Shown here: positions 7,137 through 15,795 of the stretch, piece by piece
How positions within the stretch are numbered: position 1 is the stretch's first letter
Layout of the letters: each line of letters opens with the position of its first letter
Assembly (NCBI RefSeq): GCF_002196705.1
Contig: NZ_NADJ01000038.1
Span: 381,651 to 445,650 of the forward strand
DNA length: 64,000 bases
Direction of reading: 5' to 3'
DNA from: Desulfosporosinus sp. FKB
GTDB taxonomy: Bacteria; Bacillota; Desulfitobacteriia; Desulfitobacteriales; Desulfitobacteriaceae
The notes under the pieces: generated by a model
What the model was told of the DNA's origin: nothing
Databases searched by the model: none
The model's input: the letters and a program-made list of their open reading frames with translations, nothing else
Made by a program: the position numbers and the translations under genes

Positions 7137-7502
7137 TTACATGTTTTCTACAAATTGTATACTGACGCCATTGGGGTCTTTAACATAGAAAAATTTTATA
7201 TGAGGATTAGGTTGAAAAGGTCCACTATCTACTTCCAGTCCTTTTTCTTTTATAAATTTAATCATTTCATCAACTGAATTAACTTCAAAACCTAAAGAAA
7301 TACCCTCAATATTATCATTCTTTACTTTATAGCTTGGACCGCAAATAAGTTCAACTTTTGTTTCTCCGTCACCTAAAAAGGAAATCTCGACTCCTGGCTT
7401 TACAGTAAATCGTCTGCTAATCGAAAGCTCTACAATTTCTTGATAAAACTTTAACGATTCCTCCATATTCTGAACCGCAATTGTGCACCAGCAAAATTTC
7501 AT
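7137..7502 (-). CDS. VOC family (glyoxalase/bleomycin-resistance fold) protein
   Basis: The 121 residues show the paired beta-alpha-beta-beta-beta modules of the vicinal oxygen chelate fold: CTIAVQNMEESLKFYQEIV at the start, and FFYVKDPNGVSIQFVEN at the end, with the usual DPNG turn and terminal Glu ligand. The family covers glyoxalases, dioxygenases and drug-binding proteins, so the substrate is unknown. AAGGAG precedes the ATG. It lies alone with its own terminator, upstream of no partner. Confidence 0.8.
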   Translation of the reverse strand: MKFCWCTIAVQNMEESLKFYQEIVELSISRRFTVKPGVEISFLGDGETKVELICGPSYKVKNDNIEGISLGFEVNSVDEMIKFIKEKGLEVDSGPFQPNPHIKFFYVKDPNGVSIQFVENM

Positions 7503-7614
7503 AATTCCACTCCTTACAGCTTATCTCATTTAATTTAACCACTATATTCCATTTCCAGTGCTATAACAATTCTTAAAAAACCAAACTCTAGGCTAACAAT
7601 GACGGAAACAGTTT

Positions 7615-8388
7615 TTAGTTTGTTGTAAGACCTCCGTCAACTGGAAAAATCCCTCCCGTAATCCATTTTGCCTGTTCTGATGCAAGAAAAACTGCCATAT
7701 CTGCTATGTCTTTCGGCTCCCCGATTGTTTGCAACGGATAAATGGAGGTAATCATTGCGTTGAAACGGTCTTTTGCTTCATTATCGAGCCGTTCCGTATT
7801 ACTCTCAACTTGAGGCGTAGCAACAGTACCGGGTGCAATCGCATTAACCCGAACGCCCTGCGGGCCTAATTCAAATGCAAGGGCTTTGGTGAGAGATTCT
7901 ATAGCCCCTTTTGTCATGGAATATGCTGTCGATGGTCTATCCGGCAGCATCCTTTTGGAAAAATAAGATGAAATATTAATCACATTTCCCTGAGAATCAA
8001 TTAGATCATCTAGGAAAGCTTGCGTCAGTAAATAAGGAGCTTTCACATTCAAATTTAGGTGATAATCCAATTCCTGGATATCCGTATTCGAAAAAGGGAT
8101 AAACCGTGCGATGCCAGCATTGTTTACAATAATGTTTATTTTTATGTTTTTTGTACGAACCTGTTCGACTATCTCAGAGATAGAGTCTTTGTTACTAATA
8201 TCCGCTGCAAGAGTGTGAACAGTTACATCATATTGTTTTAATAAATTTTCCTTATGACCCAATTTTTCTTTATCTCTTCCAATAAGAATCAGATTTGCTC
8301 CTTGCTCGGCAAAAGCTGTAGCAGTTGCAAAACCAATTCCATCACTTCCTCCTGTTATAATAGCTGTTTTGTTGATTAACAAATTCAT
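7615..8388 (-). CDS. Short-chain dehydrogenase/reductase
   Basis: A 257-residue classical SDR. It has the NAD(P)-binding TGGSDGIG motif near residue 12, NNAG near 90, the catalytic Ser in NVINISSYF, the YSMTK catalytic motif, and a C-terminal PVDGGLTTN typical of FabG-like enzymes. It reduces or oxidises an unknown alcohol or ketone. AGGAGG seven bases before the ATG supports the start. The Crp/Fnr gene just upstream on the same strand could regulate it. Confidence 0.9.
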   Translation of the reverse strand: MNLLINKTAIITGGSDGIGFATATAFAEQGANLILIGRDKEKLGHKENLLKQYDVTVHTLAADISNKDSISEIVEQVRTKNIKINIIVNNAGIARFIPFSNTDIQELDYHLNLNVKAPYLLTQAFLDDLIDSQGNVINISSYFSKRMLPDRPSTAYSMTKGAIESLTKALAFELGPQGVRVNAIAPGTVATPQVESNTERLDNEAKDRFNAMITSIYPLQTIGEPKDIADMAVFLASEQAKWITGGIFPVDGGLTTN

Positions 8389-8462
8389 ACTATCTACCTC
8401 CTGAATTTAACAAAAATTTTCTTCTTCAGTAGGTAGTATAAAATATGGATAAAAAACTCTCA

Positions 8463-9104
8463 TTAACATAGGTTAAAATCAATAGATTTTTTTATTCTTG
8501 ATAGGGTAACATTGGTAACGCCAAGATACGAAGCCAGATGGTAATCAGGTATTCTTCCGACAAGGTCGGAATATTCAGTGCAGAAATGTCTAAACCTCTC
8601 TGTCGCCGAATTTATAAGAAATTCATATTCTCTGCGGAACTTATCCTCAACAAATAATTCAACGTAAGGTAAAGCAAACTTTTCCCAATAGCCATTACGA
8701 GTTAACCAGGAATAAAAAGATGAAAAATCGCAAACTGAGACTGTAACAGTTTCTAAAGCAGATATGTTGAAGAGACTATTATTTTTACGGGCTGAAGGAG
8801 CAATCGGCCATAACAATTGGTTCTCCCAGAAGAAACCCTTATTATAATCCTGCCCTTCTAAATTCGTATAAAAAAGTCTAATAATACCTTTATGGATAAA
8901 GAAAACTTTATCCCATTTCTCCCCGGCTTTGACGAGCATTTCGTTGTGACTATATTCCCTTTTAACAAATAACCCCGAAAGTTCGATTAAATCCTTTTCA
9001 TCAATACTGATATTACTATAGAAAATTTTTTCTTTTAATAATTCTCCCAAAGCTTTTTTTTCATATTCTATCAAATTATTCCCCCCATTCTCTCCATGCC
9101 CCAT
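8463..9104 (-). CDS. Crp/Fnr family transcriptional regulator
   Basis: The protein has an N-terminal cyclic-nucleotide-type beta barrel (VKAGEKWDKVFFIHKGIIRLFY) and a C-terminal winged helix (RIPDYHLASYLGVTNVTLSRIKK). No Cys cluster for an Fnr Fe-S centre is present, so it probably senses something else. The start is uncertain: the ATG at 9104 lies inside the preceding HicB-like gene, while the TTG at 9074 follows GGGGGA and directly abuts the HicB stop. Either way the two genes are translationally coupled. Confidence 0.8.
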   Translation of the reverse strand: MGHGENGGNNLIEYEKKALGELLKEKIFYSNISIDEKDLIELSGLFVKREYSHNEMLVKAGEKWDKVFFIHKGIIRLFYTNLEGQDYNKGFFWENQLLWPIAPSARKNNSLFNISALETVTVSVCDFSSFYSWLTRNGYWEKFALPYVELFVEDKFRREYEFLINSATERFRHFCTEYSDLVGRIPDYHLASYLGVTNVTLSRIKKSIDFNLC

Positions 9105-9253
9105 AAATGCAACCCCAAAGCTTCTGCCACCATACTCTGAGCATGTTGAAAATTAACTCCCGAAGAAATACACCCAGGCAAATCAGGAAAAAATATACCA
9201 AATGTTCCATCGGTTGATGACTCAAGCACCGCAAAGTAAGTTACTTTTCGCAA
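9071..9253 (-). CDS. Orphan HicB-like antitoxin (N-terminal domain only)
   Basis: Sixty residues match the partial RNase H-like fold of HicB: VTYFAVLESSTDGTFGI, then FPDLPGCISSG, then AQSMVAEALGLHLWGM. The usual C-terminal DNA-binding helix and a neighbouring hicA are absent. I prefer the TTG at 9253 because GGAGG lies seven bases before it; ATGs at 9259 and 9271 are poorly spaced. The gene runs directly into the Crp/Fnr gene. A palindrome sits in its promoter. Confidence 0.65.
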   Translation of the reverse strand: MRKVTYFAVLESSTDGTFGIFFPDLPGCISSGVNFQHAQSMVAEALGLHLWGMERMGGII

Positions 9254-9274
9254 GTTCATCCCTCCTTTCATTAA

Positions 9275-9288
9275 ATTATACGTATAAT
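9275..9288. promoter_or_regulatory. 14-bp perfect palindrome upstream of hicB-like gene
   Basis: ATTATACGTATAAT lies 22 bases upstream of the likely start and overlaps promoter-like sequence (TTGACG further upstream). Antitoxin or Crp-type autoregulation here is an inference. Confidence 0.5.
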
Positions 9289-9764
9289 ACGTACGTCAAT
9301 AGTTTAACCCTCAAGCCTCGGCTAAAGAATACCTTGTCCTCGCACTAGCAGAAATACGCTCGCGATGATTTTCAAAAACGAAGGCATTGCAAATTCCTCC
9401 CTAACCCGTGATTAAGATGTTTTCAATTCATCTCATTTATGCATCTCAGCACATTTATCTACAATAAGCTCTTTTTGCATGATTCGCCACACTGATACTT
9501 GATATAAACCTCCCTAATATTTGAGTGCCAATCGGAATGTCTGGCGGAGCAGCTATGGTGTACCATTCTTTTGTGTAAACGTTGTGGTTTGTTACCATCA
9601 GTTCGTAAAGGCACAGTACCGTCAATCCTTATCTCTGTGGCTATGGGTTTGTCTATGTTCAGGTGATTTCTTGTATAGTCGGGGGGGTGGAGAATGTACT
9701 ACAAAATGAAATGAATTAATAAAATGATATTGAAGATAAGAATTAAATTAAGGAGGTGGAAAAG
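9289..9764. other. Non-coding stretch
   Basis: No frame has both a ribosome site and protein-like composition. A frame at 9521-9709 reads as Cys/Trp-rich nonsense. The stretch ends in the strong ribosome site of the 46-residue gene that follows. Confidence 0.4.
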
Positions 9765-9905
9765 ATGACACAGCTTTTACAGACGATCCAACACACGACA
9801 CCATTGACGCAGAGTTTTATAGGGATGGTTATAATTTTTGTTGTAATGAGTACAGCAATGGTACTTGCGTATAAGTTCAAGTTACTAAGGGGAATAGGCG
9901 AATGA
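9765..9905 (+). CDS. Small membrane protein, 46 aa
   Basis: AAGGAGGTG ten bases upstream gives a near-perfect ribosome site. The peptide starts polar (MTQLLQTIQHTTPLTQ), has one membrane segment (SFIGMVIIFVVMSTAMVLAY) and a basic end (KFKLLRGIGE), so the C-terminus should be inside. I recognise no family. A frame on the other strand (9743-10042) overlaps it; its first part carries a CTIC motif but it is less convincing. Confidence 0.55.
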   Translation: MTQLLQTIQHTTPLTQSFIGMVIIFVVMSTAMVLAYKFKLLRGIGE

Positions 9906-10415
9906 GTAGCGGATAAATTCACCCTGGGGCTTGTATATTTTACAACATAAACAAAATGGCTGTTGTTACGATTACCGCAGTTAATAAGGTCTTCTGTATT
10001 ACAAATCGTACATACTTTCTCGCCTTCCTTCGGTTCCTCCACCTCGTATACCTCTGATAATGATTAAGTACGCTTTCTTGATATAACCCAAAAACTCAAA
10101 AACGTAAATCTTAAATTCGGAATTCTCTGCCTATTAGCTCGATTCATTTCTTCTAAAGTCTTGGAGGGTCTATCATCTTGGGCTTGTCACTCGAAGTATA
10201 TTGAACATTGATAGACGTCTGGAGTATTTCATACGTAATAAATCTATTCTTTATTGAAATTTATGTATATCATTTTATCTCCGTGATTATACTAACCCAA
10301 AGAGGAGATGATCTTGTATGAAACTAAATATAAGAACGATGAAACAAATAAAACGGCAATCCAGAACAATAGTAAAAGCCTTAAGGAGAATAGTTTCTTT
10401 ACCTTAAAGTAACGC

Positions 10416-10453
10416 AAAAAAGCCCACCTCTTATTAAGAAGTGGGCTTTTTCT
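10416..10453 (+). terminator. Terminator
   Basis: AAAGCCCAC and GTGGGCTTT pair perfectly with A and T tracts. It follows a 30-codon region (10318-10407) where two overlapping very short frames share the GAGGAG site at 10302; I cannot decide whether either is a gene. Confidence 0.75.
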
Positions 10454-10538
10454 TTCTTCTTTGAGAAAGTTTATCAACAGCCACCATAAAAATCCATATT
10501 TAAAACGTAGAACTATATAGATACTCTTTAGACTTTGC

Positions 10539-10565
10539 GAAGCCTCCGGACGCGGAGGCTCCTTT
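10539..10565 (+). terminator. Terminator-like hairpin
   Basis: AGCCTCCG and CGGAGGCT pair around GACG, followed by CCTTT. The same CTCCGCGTCCGGAG core recurs at 13737. Confidence 0.55.
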
Positions 10566-10689
10566 ATGGCACTGGGCATTTTGACCATAATCCAAGTTCT
10601 GATCTTTCTCATTCTTATTCCCATGTAGATTCAGGATCTTGCGACTTAGGCGGCTTTGGGGGAGGATGCTTTGGCGGCGGAGGTAGATA

Positions 10690-10716
10690 AAAAAAAGGCC
10701 CCTCTTTAGGAGGGGT
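10690..10716 (-). terminator. Leftward terminator next to the minisatellite
   Basis: CCCCTC and GAGGGG pair around CTAAA on the minus strand and are followed by seven Ts. Any leftward transcript through the 10725-10850 repeats would end here. Confidence 0.65.
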
Positions 10717-10724
10717 ATATAGAG

Positions 10725-10850
10725 GTATATGGGTATATGGGTATATGGGTGTATGGGTGTATGGGTGTATGGGTGTATGGGTGTATGGGTGTATGGGTGT
10801 ATGGGTGTATGGGTGTATGGGTAAATGGTAAATGGTAAATGGGTATATGG
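10725..10850 (+). repeat. 8-bp minisatellite (GTGTATGG), 16 units
   Basis: Three GTATATGG units, nine GTGTATGG units, one GTAAATGG, two 7-base TAAATGG units and a final GTATATGG follow one another. The strand is G-rich with GGG every eight bases, so it could form a G-quadruplex. Apparent reading frames across it (PYTHTPIH repeats on the minus strand) are products of the repeat and not proteins. Confidence 0.95.
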
Positions 10851-10937
10851 CCGTATTGACATTTGTAATAATAATACTTACTGATTGAAAAGACAAATCA
10901 CATCTTTTAAAGTTTAGTATAAGAAATACTTATACTA

Positions 10938-10974
10938 GAAAGCTCACTCCGATCAAGGAAGTGGGCTTTCTTCA
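10938..10974 (+). terminator. Terminator
   Basis: GAAAGCTCACTCC pairs imperfectly with GGAAGTGGGCTTTC. It separates the repeat region from the MFS gene. Confidence 0.6.
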
Positions 10975-11103
10975 TGCGCAGCGTCCGGCAACGCTGTTTA
11001 TTTTATCGTGCTGGCGCTTGGAATTTTTTATGGTTTTTGCCAATAGTCAACCTTAATTGTGTTATACTAACAAATAACTAATTTCACTTAGGAGGTAATA
11101 AAC

Positions 11104-12267
11104 GTGTCTGGCATAACGTTTAAAAGAAGTCTATTAGCTGCGATTACTGTCCTATTTTGGTTTGCTCAATATGTCTACATACCATTCCTTACACCCTACC
11201 TGCTATCTCTTTCGATATCGGCAACCATTGTGGGAGTTATTGTCGGGGCATACGGAGTCACCCAACTGCTTTTAAGGATTCCATTAGGAATTATTACTGA
11301 TATTATCGGGAATCACAAAATTTTTATCATTATAGGTGCTTTCTTAGCCGGTACTTCTTCTATCATGATAATACTTTTTGGTTCACCTATTATGCTGTTT
11401 GTGGCTAATGCCCTATCGGGAGTTGCTTCGTCAACATGGATTTCTTTTACCTTGCTTTATTCTTCATACTATGACAAATCCGAAAGTACGAAAGCAATTG
11501 GCCTTATCACTTCCCTTATGAACGTCGGTATTTTAGCCGCGTTTTTACTCGGTGGAGTTTTTGAACAATTGGGCATACGCTCACTGTTTATCTTAAGTTT
11601 TGTATTCGGAATGACCGGCTTCATTCTCTCATTCTTTATCAAATCTGAGACTGCAGGCCGAACAAATGTCACTGCCGCCAGTCTTATCAAAGTAATGAAG
11701 AATAAGAAACTCTTAATAGTCTCTCTTTTGGGCGGTTTTGTTTGGTTTTTAATGTTTGGAACTGTGTACTCCTTTACAACGAGTACTGCAAAAGAGCTCG
11801 GTGCAACAGGCCTCCAACTTGGTGCTATTTATGTTTTATTTAGCATTATGAATATTATAGGCGCCTACTTCGTCAGTACAAAGGCTTCGAGTAAGCTTGG
11901 CGAAAAAAACAATATAACGTTAGGCTTTGTTTTACTTGCTGCATATTGTGCCGGAATAGCCGTCGCCCCTGAGCCTATCTGGTTCTTCCCGCTCCAAATG
12001 ATCGGCGGGTTTGGCGCGGGCATCCTTACGGCGATTCTTATGGCCATAGCTGTAAGAGGCTTTGATGCAGATAAGAAATCCACAGCCATGGGTTTTTATC
12101 AATCGATATATTCACTCGGTATCACATTTGGACCAATAGTCATGGGCATTTTGATCGATCATTCATCCAAAGTCTTCTCATTTTCTGTCATGGCTATAAT
12201 TGCCTTAGCCTGTTCAGTTTTCGTGTTGGCGATGTATAAGCTTAGTCCTCTATTTAAAGAAGCTTAA
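11104..12267 (+). CDS. Major facilitator superfamily transporter
   Basis: A 387-residue, 12-helix protein. The motif-A-like loop between helices 2 and 3 reads RIPLGIITDIIGNHKIF. The fold is that of drug or sugar-phosphate exporters of the MFS, but the substrate is unknown. The start is the GTG at 11104, placed by the AGGAGG site eight bases upstream. Monocistronic. Confidence 0.9.
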   Translation: MSGITFKRSLLAAITVLFWFAQYVYIPFLTPYLLSLSISATIVGVIVGAYGVTQLLLRIPLGIITDIIGNHKIFIIIGAFLAGTSSIMIILFGSPIMLFVANALSGVASSTWISFTLLYSSYYDKSESTKAIGLITSLMNVGILAAFLLGGVFEQLGIRSLFILSFVFGMTGFILSFFIKSETAGRTNVTAASLIKVMKNKKLLIVSLLGGFVWFLMFGTVYSFTTSTAKELGATGLQLGAIYVLFSIMNIIGAYFVSTKASSKLGEKNNITLGFVLLAAYCAGIAVAPEPIWFFPLQMIGGFGAGILTAILMAIAVRGFDADKKSTAMGFYQSIYSLGITFGPIVMGILIDHSSKVFSFSVMAIIALACSVFVLAMYKLSPLFKEA

Positions 12268-12349
12268 CGGAGGGTTCCCACCTATCCCCTGCCTTCACTC
12301 ATGATAGTGAAAAATAAACATCCAAAAGTTAATACTTAATAATACTATA

Positions 12350-12455
12350 AAAAGAACTCCCATTGGTTAGGATGGGAGTCTAGTGAGGTTAAAGTGAATG
12401 CCAATACACCTTAACTAATAAAAGGCTATCATCTTTCAAGTGTCTTGTCGATAGA
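12350..12455 (-). ncRNA. Candidate structured RNA, copy 1
   Basis: Read on the minus strand, three hairpins follow one another: CTATC with GATAG, GTTAAGGTG with CACTTTAAC, then ACTCCCAT with ATGGGAGT, and a run of Ts. The stretch matches the element at 13565-13690 without gaps over the terminator 5' side and the following 22 bases. No protein gene lies in the stretch. A weak TATAAT lies upstream. Function unknown. Confidence 0.35.
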
Positions 12456-12553
12456 AATTATATATGTTAATGATAAATTATATTTATTAAGATACCATTG
12501 TTTTGACAACAAACAAACTTATAGTTTTGTCAATCTCCTAGAATAATCTTTGC

Positions 12554-12592
12554 AAAAGGGCGCTTCTCATTTTCATGATAAGCGCCCTTTTG
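12554..12592. terminator. Bidirectional terminator
   Basis: AAAAGGGCGCTT and AAGCGCCCTTTT form a perfect 12-bp stem with A and T tracts on both sides. Confidence 0.8.
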
Positions 12593-12720
12593 AATTCAGG
12601 AATCACCCTTTTTAGAATCCACACAAAGATTTTAACTTAGAGCATGTAAGAATTTTGCCGAATAAGGCCGTCTGAAATAAAAGACTTGTTGAAAAGACAA
12701 TTTTCAACCTTTGGCGTCTC

Positions 12721-12930
12721 TCATCGAACAGCCTGAAACTTAGTTCTGCACTTGGGGCATTCCGTCATCTCACTGAAATAATCCCAGATTGAGTGACACA
12801 TTTTACACTCTTTTATAAAAGGAACAAATGGAGCTCTATTCTCCGATATGTTATTCTCGATTTGATCTGGTTCTCCAGAATATTGTTTCCTGGAATTTTC
12901 AACTTCAGACTTGCCAACAGCAATAGACAC
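12721..12930 (-). CDS. Small zinc-ribbon protein
   Basis: The 69-residue protein carries two Cys pairs, CKMC and CPKC, about 15 residues apart, the layout of a zinc ribbon. The rest is hydrophilic. The GTG start follows AAAGGA. I recognise no family; small zinc ribbons like this are often regulatory or ribosome-associated, but nothing here decides. Confidence 0.55.
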   Translation of the reverse strand: MSIAVGKSEVENSRKQYSGEPDQIENNISENRAPFVPFIKECKMCHSIWDYFSEMTECPKCRTKFQAVR

Positions 12931-13131
12931 AAGACAACGTCCTTTCCTCCATAATCGAATATTATTATAGATAATTATAAGAAAATGTCGACAACTCCGT
13001 CAATTAAGAAACCCCCTCGCAATTCGCACTATATTTCACTTATTTGAAGGAAATTATCTGTTTTCGGGAAGAAATTGCTCCCCTTCATTCAAAAGGTAGT
13101 TCAGACTCGATTTAAGACTAGAAGAAGTTAA

Positions 13132-13404
13132 TTATTGTAAAATAAATAGTTTATGTTCTTCGAGAACAGATTCTAATTCAAGCATATACATACTTGTAAC
13201 TTCTCTATTATCAGTACTCAGTTCCGCTAGTTCATTGAAGCTTATTTCATTCTGGCACTTTAATAACGTACGCAGTATTCCTCGGCTGGCTAAGGGGATC
13301 ATCCAAAAGGTATTGGGATGTTGTAGCGTTTCAAACCAAGATTCAATTTTAATTCTATTGGCAAATATTTTGGCAAGAATTCCATTTTCCCTCGAATCAG
13401 ACAT
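13132..13404 (-). CDS. Hypothetical 90-aa protein
   Basis: AAGGAGGAGG precedes the ATG, so translation is likely. The protein is mostly helical (FANRIKIESWFETLQ, LLKCQNEISFNELAEL, MYMLELESVLEEHKLF), and the middle reads like a winged-helix unit (ISFNELAELSTDNREVTSMYM), so a DNA-binding role is possible but unproved. The candidate structured RNA and terminator at 13565-13690 lie in its 5' region, about 160 bases upstream of the start. Confidence 0.6.
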   Translation of the reverse strand: MSDSRENGILAKIFANRIKIESWFETLQHPNTFWMIPLASRGILRTLLKCQNEISFNELAELSTDNREVTSMYMLELESVLEEHKLFILQ

Positions 13405-13564
13405 TTTTCAAACCTCCTCCTTGTTGATTATATTGCAAGTAAGGATTTTCACAAAAAATACATATTAACAATATATTCAACATAAAAACACATAAACCTT
13501 CTAAACTCTGAAATTAGCTTCCGATAATTCACCTTGATTTAACTACAATATGAATTTTATTTAC

Positions 13565-13690
13565 AAAAAGACTCTCATCATTTAATGACGAGAGTTGACG
13601 GAGGGTAAATCAAACGCCAGTAAACATTATGCCCAAGGGCTTGGGCAAATACCTTCAAATGTTTGCCAAATGCCACCCTATCCTGAGTTT
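13565..13690 (-). ncRNA. Candidate structured leader RNA, copy 2
   Basis: On the minus strand: an outer AGGGT/ACCCT stem, an AAACATT/AATGTTT stem, an inner GCCCAAG/CTTGGGC hairpin, and then the terminator ACTCTCGTCATT/AATGATGAGAGT with five Ts. The arrangement (multi-helix domain then terminator, upstream of a gene on the same strand) resembles a riboswitch, but I match it to no known class. It is related in sequence to 12350-12455. Confidence 0.4.
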
Positions 13691-13736
13691 ATTATGACAT
13701 AAGGAATATCAAAAGGAACCCAAACAAAAAACAAAC

Positions 13737-13756
13737 CTCCGCGTCCGGAGGTTAAA
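13737..13756. terminator. Palindromic hairpin
   Basis: AACCTCCG and CGGAGGTT pair around CGTC; likely terminates the lipoprotein transcript arriving from 13958. The same core occurs at 10539. Confidence 0.5.
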
Positions 13757-13957
13757 GCGCAATGCCCCATTGTATATCCCGCTAAAAGATTCTGAGGGAC
13801 ACGGTTTAAGAAATCTTCTTCATTCTAAAAAAATCGTGAAACTAAGGAACATGAGGCATAAATATTTTTCTTACGACATATTATACTATATATTTACATA
13901 TTTGTGTTAAAAAGTATCTTGGTAATTTATTACATTGAATGTTTGCATAGAAACTCA

Positions 13958-15151
13958 CTAATTACTTTTTGGTTCCGTTTTTAGCAAATCCGTCGTATTA
14001 AAGGAGTTAGTCGCATTAACTTCCGGGATTTGAATTTCTATCGGAGAGTTTATTCCGGAAATATTAGAATTATAATTAAGGGTCATTTCCAAACTACCTT
14101 TTGGGGTATTTGAAGCCGATGATTTTTTGTCAACGGTACTCATAATTTGATTCAATTGATTTAAATTAATTTTAAGATTAATGGTTCCACTCTCTTTTAT
14201 TAAATAACCATTATCAATATAATATTTTAGATCAATCCCTTTATCCCCTAAAAGAGTGACATTCTTCAATTGATCCATTTGAGTATTAAACATTGTCAAG
14301 AATTCAGTTTTATTTGCATTGAATTGTTCAAAAGCCTGATTAAAGGCACTGATGCTTTTTTCCTTGTCCGGTGCTTGACTCATTTGCAACGTGGAATTAA
14401 CCAAATCTTTCACAAAATCCATAGCTTCTTTATCTTTTGTAAAATTATTAACGGTATAACGGATTAAATCTTTAAATTGCTTATCATTAAGTCTAATTTC
14501 ATAGCATCGGACTAACTTATTGCCCTCATCAGTTGATATTAATTCAGTTGAATTAGTGACGGTGTTCAATTCCGGGTTAAATCGACTTGCATAACTTTTT
14601 AAAAAGTTAATTTCCTTTTCTTGAAATGTTTTACTGAATTCTAAAAGTTGCTTTAGGCTATCATTATCCAAACCAGAATCTTTCGAATCCAAAGGGTTAA
14701 TGACTAAGTAATCTTTACTCGCAAACTGTTGAGGCAAAGAGCTTTTGGCAACTAAAGGAAGTTGTATAATTTCCTTAATTGATGGGGTATCCCCCGTCAA
14801 ATCCGAGTCTACCCAAACGGGGACATTAATTTTCATTCCCGGAGTAACTACGTCCATCATAACTTTGCTCTTACCGACTGTTTTCTGATCATTATATGTA
14901 GATTCTACATCAAAATTGAGCGAAGCATTATTTAACAACGTAGCAACAGAATCGATTTGTTGTTGATCCTGAGGATCAAACCCCTGGCCACTGACGTGAA
15001 AATTCATCGTTGTTTGAATATGTGATGAATTAATCGTTTGCATGTTCAAGGCAGCGTTAAAAATTTCCTGTTCATTACTGCTGCAACCTGTTAAGACCAG
15101 AAGCAACATCGCAGCTAAAGCAAACCAGATTACTATTTTTCTCCTCTTCAT
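13958..15151 (-). CDS. Uncharacterised 397-aa lipoprotein
   Basis: A basic N-terminus (MKRRK) leads into a hydrophobic stretch ending in the lipobox LTGC, so the mature protein is lipid-anchored outside the membrane from Cys 23. The mature part is Asn/Gln/Ser-rich with alternating helices and strands, including SSHIQTTMNFHV and LEMTLNYNSNISGIN. The pattern recalls the LppX/LprG-like half-barrels of Firmicutes that bind lipids, but I cannot assign a family firmly. It is alone on its transcript. Confidence 0.75.
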   Translation of the reverse strand: MKRRKIVIWFALAAMLLLVLTGCSSNEQEIFNAALNMQTINSSHIQTTMNFHVSGQGFDPQDQQQIDSVATLLNNASLNFDVESTYNDQKTVGKSKVMMDVVTPGMKINVPVWVDSDLTGDTPSIKEIIQLPLVAKSSLPQQFASKDYLVINPLDSKDSGLDNDSLKQLLEFSKTFQEKEINFLKSYASRFNPELNTVTNSTELISTDEGNKLVRCYEIRLNDKQFKDLIRYTVNNFTKDKEAMDFVKDLVNSTLQMSQAPDKEKSISAFNQAFEQFNANKTEFLTMFNTQMDQLKNVTLLGDKGIDLKYYIDNGYLIKESGTINLKINLNQLNQIMSTVDKKSSASNTPKGSLEMTLNYNSNISGINSPIEIQIPEVNATNSFNTTDLLKTEPKSN

Positions 15152-15337
15152 TCATTTCCTCCCTCTCTACTATCTTAATAGGAACTATATTATATTATAA
15201 TATACTTCATCCTACATTGTATATCGGTAAATTAGAGATTAATTTTCAGGTTTAAATTATTTTGCTTTTTTAGGTAAAAATAAGCAGAGGCTATTGCTTT
15301 GCGAACGTTCATTGCTCTAGCATCCCCTGCTTTCGGC

Positions 15338-15360
15338 GAAAGTGTCCACAGGACACTTTC
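15338..15360. repeat. Inverted repeat
   Basis: GAAAGTGTCC and GGACACTTTC pair around ACA. It lies next to a copy of the dispersed repeat. Confidence 0.6.
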
Positions 15361-15377
15361 GTCACCGAAGACCTGAT

Positions 15378-15407
15378 GTTCAGCTTTAGCTGAACGAGTT
15401 CACTCCG
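15378..15407 (+). repeat. Dispersed ~28-bp palindromic repeat, copy 1
   Basis: GTTCAGCTTTAGCTGAAC followed by GAGTTCACTCCG. Related copies are at 27216, 29330 and 62682, all intergenic. The rest of 15152-15795 is AT-rich and shows no gene. Confidence 0.75.
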
Positions 15408-15795
15408 TAACCGAAAAACTTCTCAAGATTGTAAATAAGAAGCCACATGTAAGCAAGGTAATAATTAATTTCATAATCAGCATCTCTTTCAATTAGTTGA
15501 TATAGGTAAGTCACCCTTGCTTATAAGATTAAACTAGAATTCTTATGATTCCATGAACATTATATTAATAATATATTAAATTTTTGCAGGCATTCTATTT
15601 CTTGATGAATCACCCCTAAAACAGAAGTCACGGAGTTTGAATATCTTTTTCCGAATAAATTAATGGCATTATGTTTAAGATACTTTAGTCCTGGAGAATA
15701 CATTAATTTTTTCAGGAAGTAATCACATCAACATTTATTATGCCAACTCAGGAAATACTGTATAGGGAATCAGCAAACTACAAGGAGGGTTCATA

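Larger units (their letters stand above)
12268..12720. other. Intergenic stretch holding RNA-like hairpins
   Basis: No credible protein gene. It contains the candidate RNA at 12350-12455, an AT-rich segment with an inverted TTGACAA/TTGTCAA pair near 12500-12530, and the terminator at 12554-12592. Confidence 0.5.

Noticed and set aside
9743..10042. 99-aa minus-strand frame with a CTIC motif
   Set aside because: It overlaps the better supported small membrane gene; only its first part reads as protein and the rest looks like noise. A short fragment cannot be excluded.
10318..10407. Two very short frames after GAGGAG at 10302
   Set aside because: Both are around 30 codons in overlapping frames; the sequence does not show which, if either, is translated.
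10725..10850. CRISPR array
   Set aside because: The repeat is 8 bp and contiguous, without spacers.
10500..10896. Minus-strand frames with PYTHTPIH repeats
   Set aside because: They are translations of the 8-bp minisatellite in three frames, with no ribosome site and no real domain.
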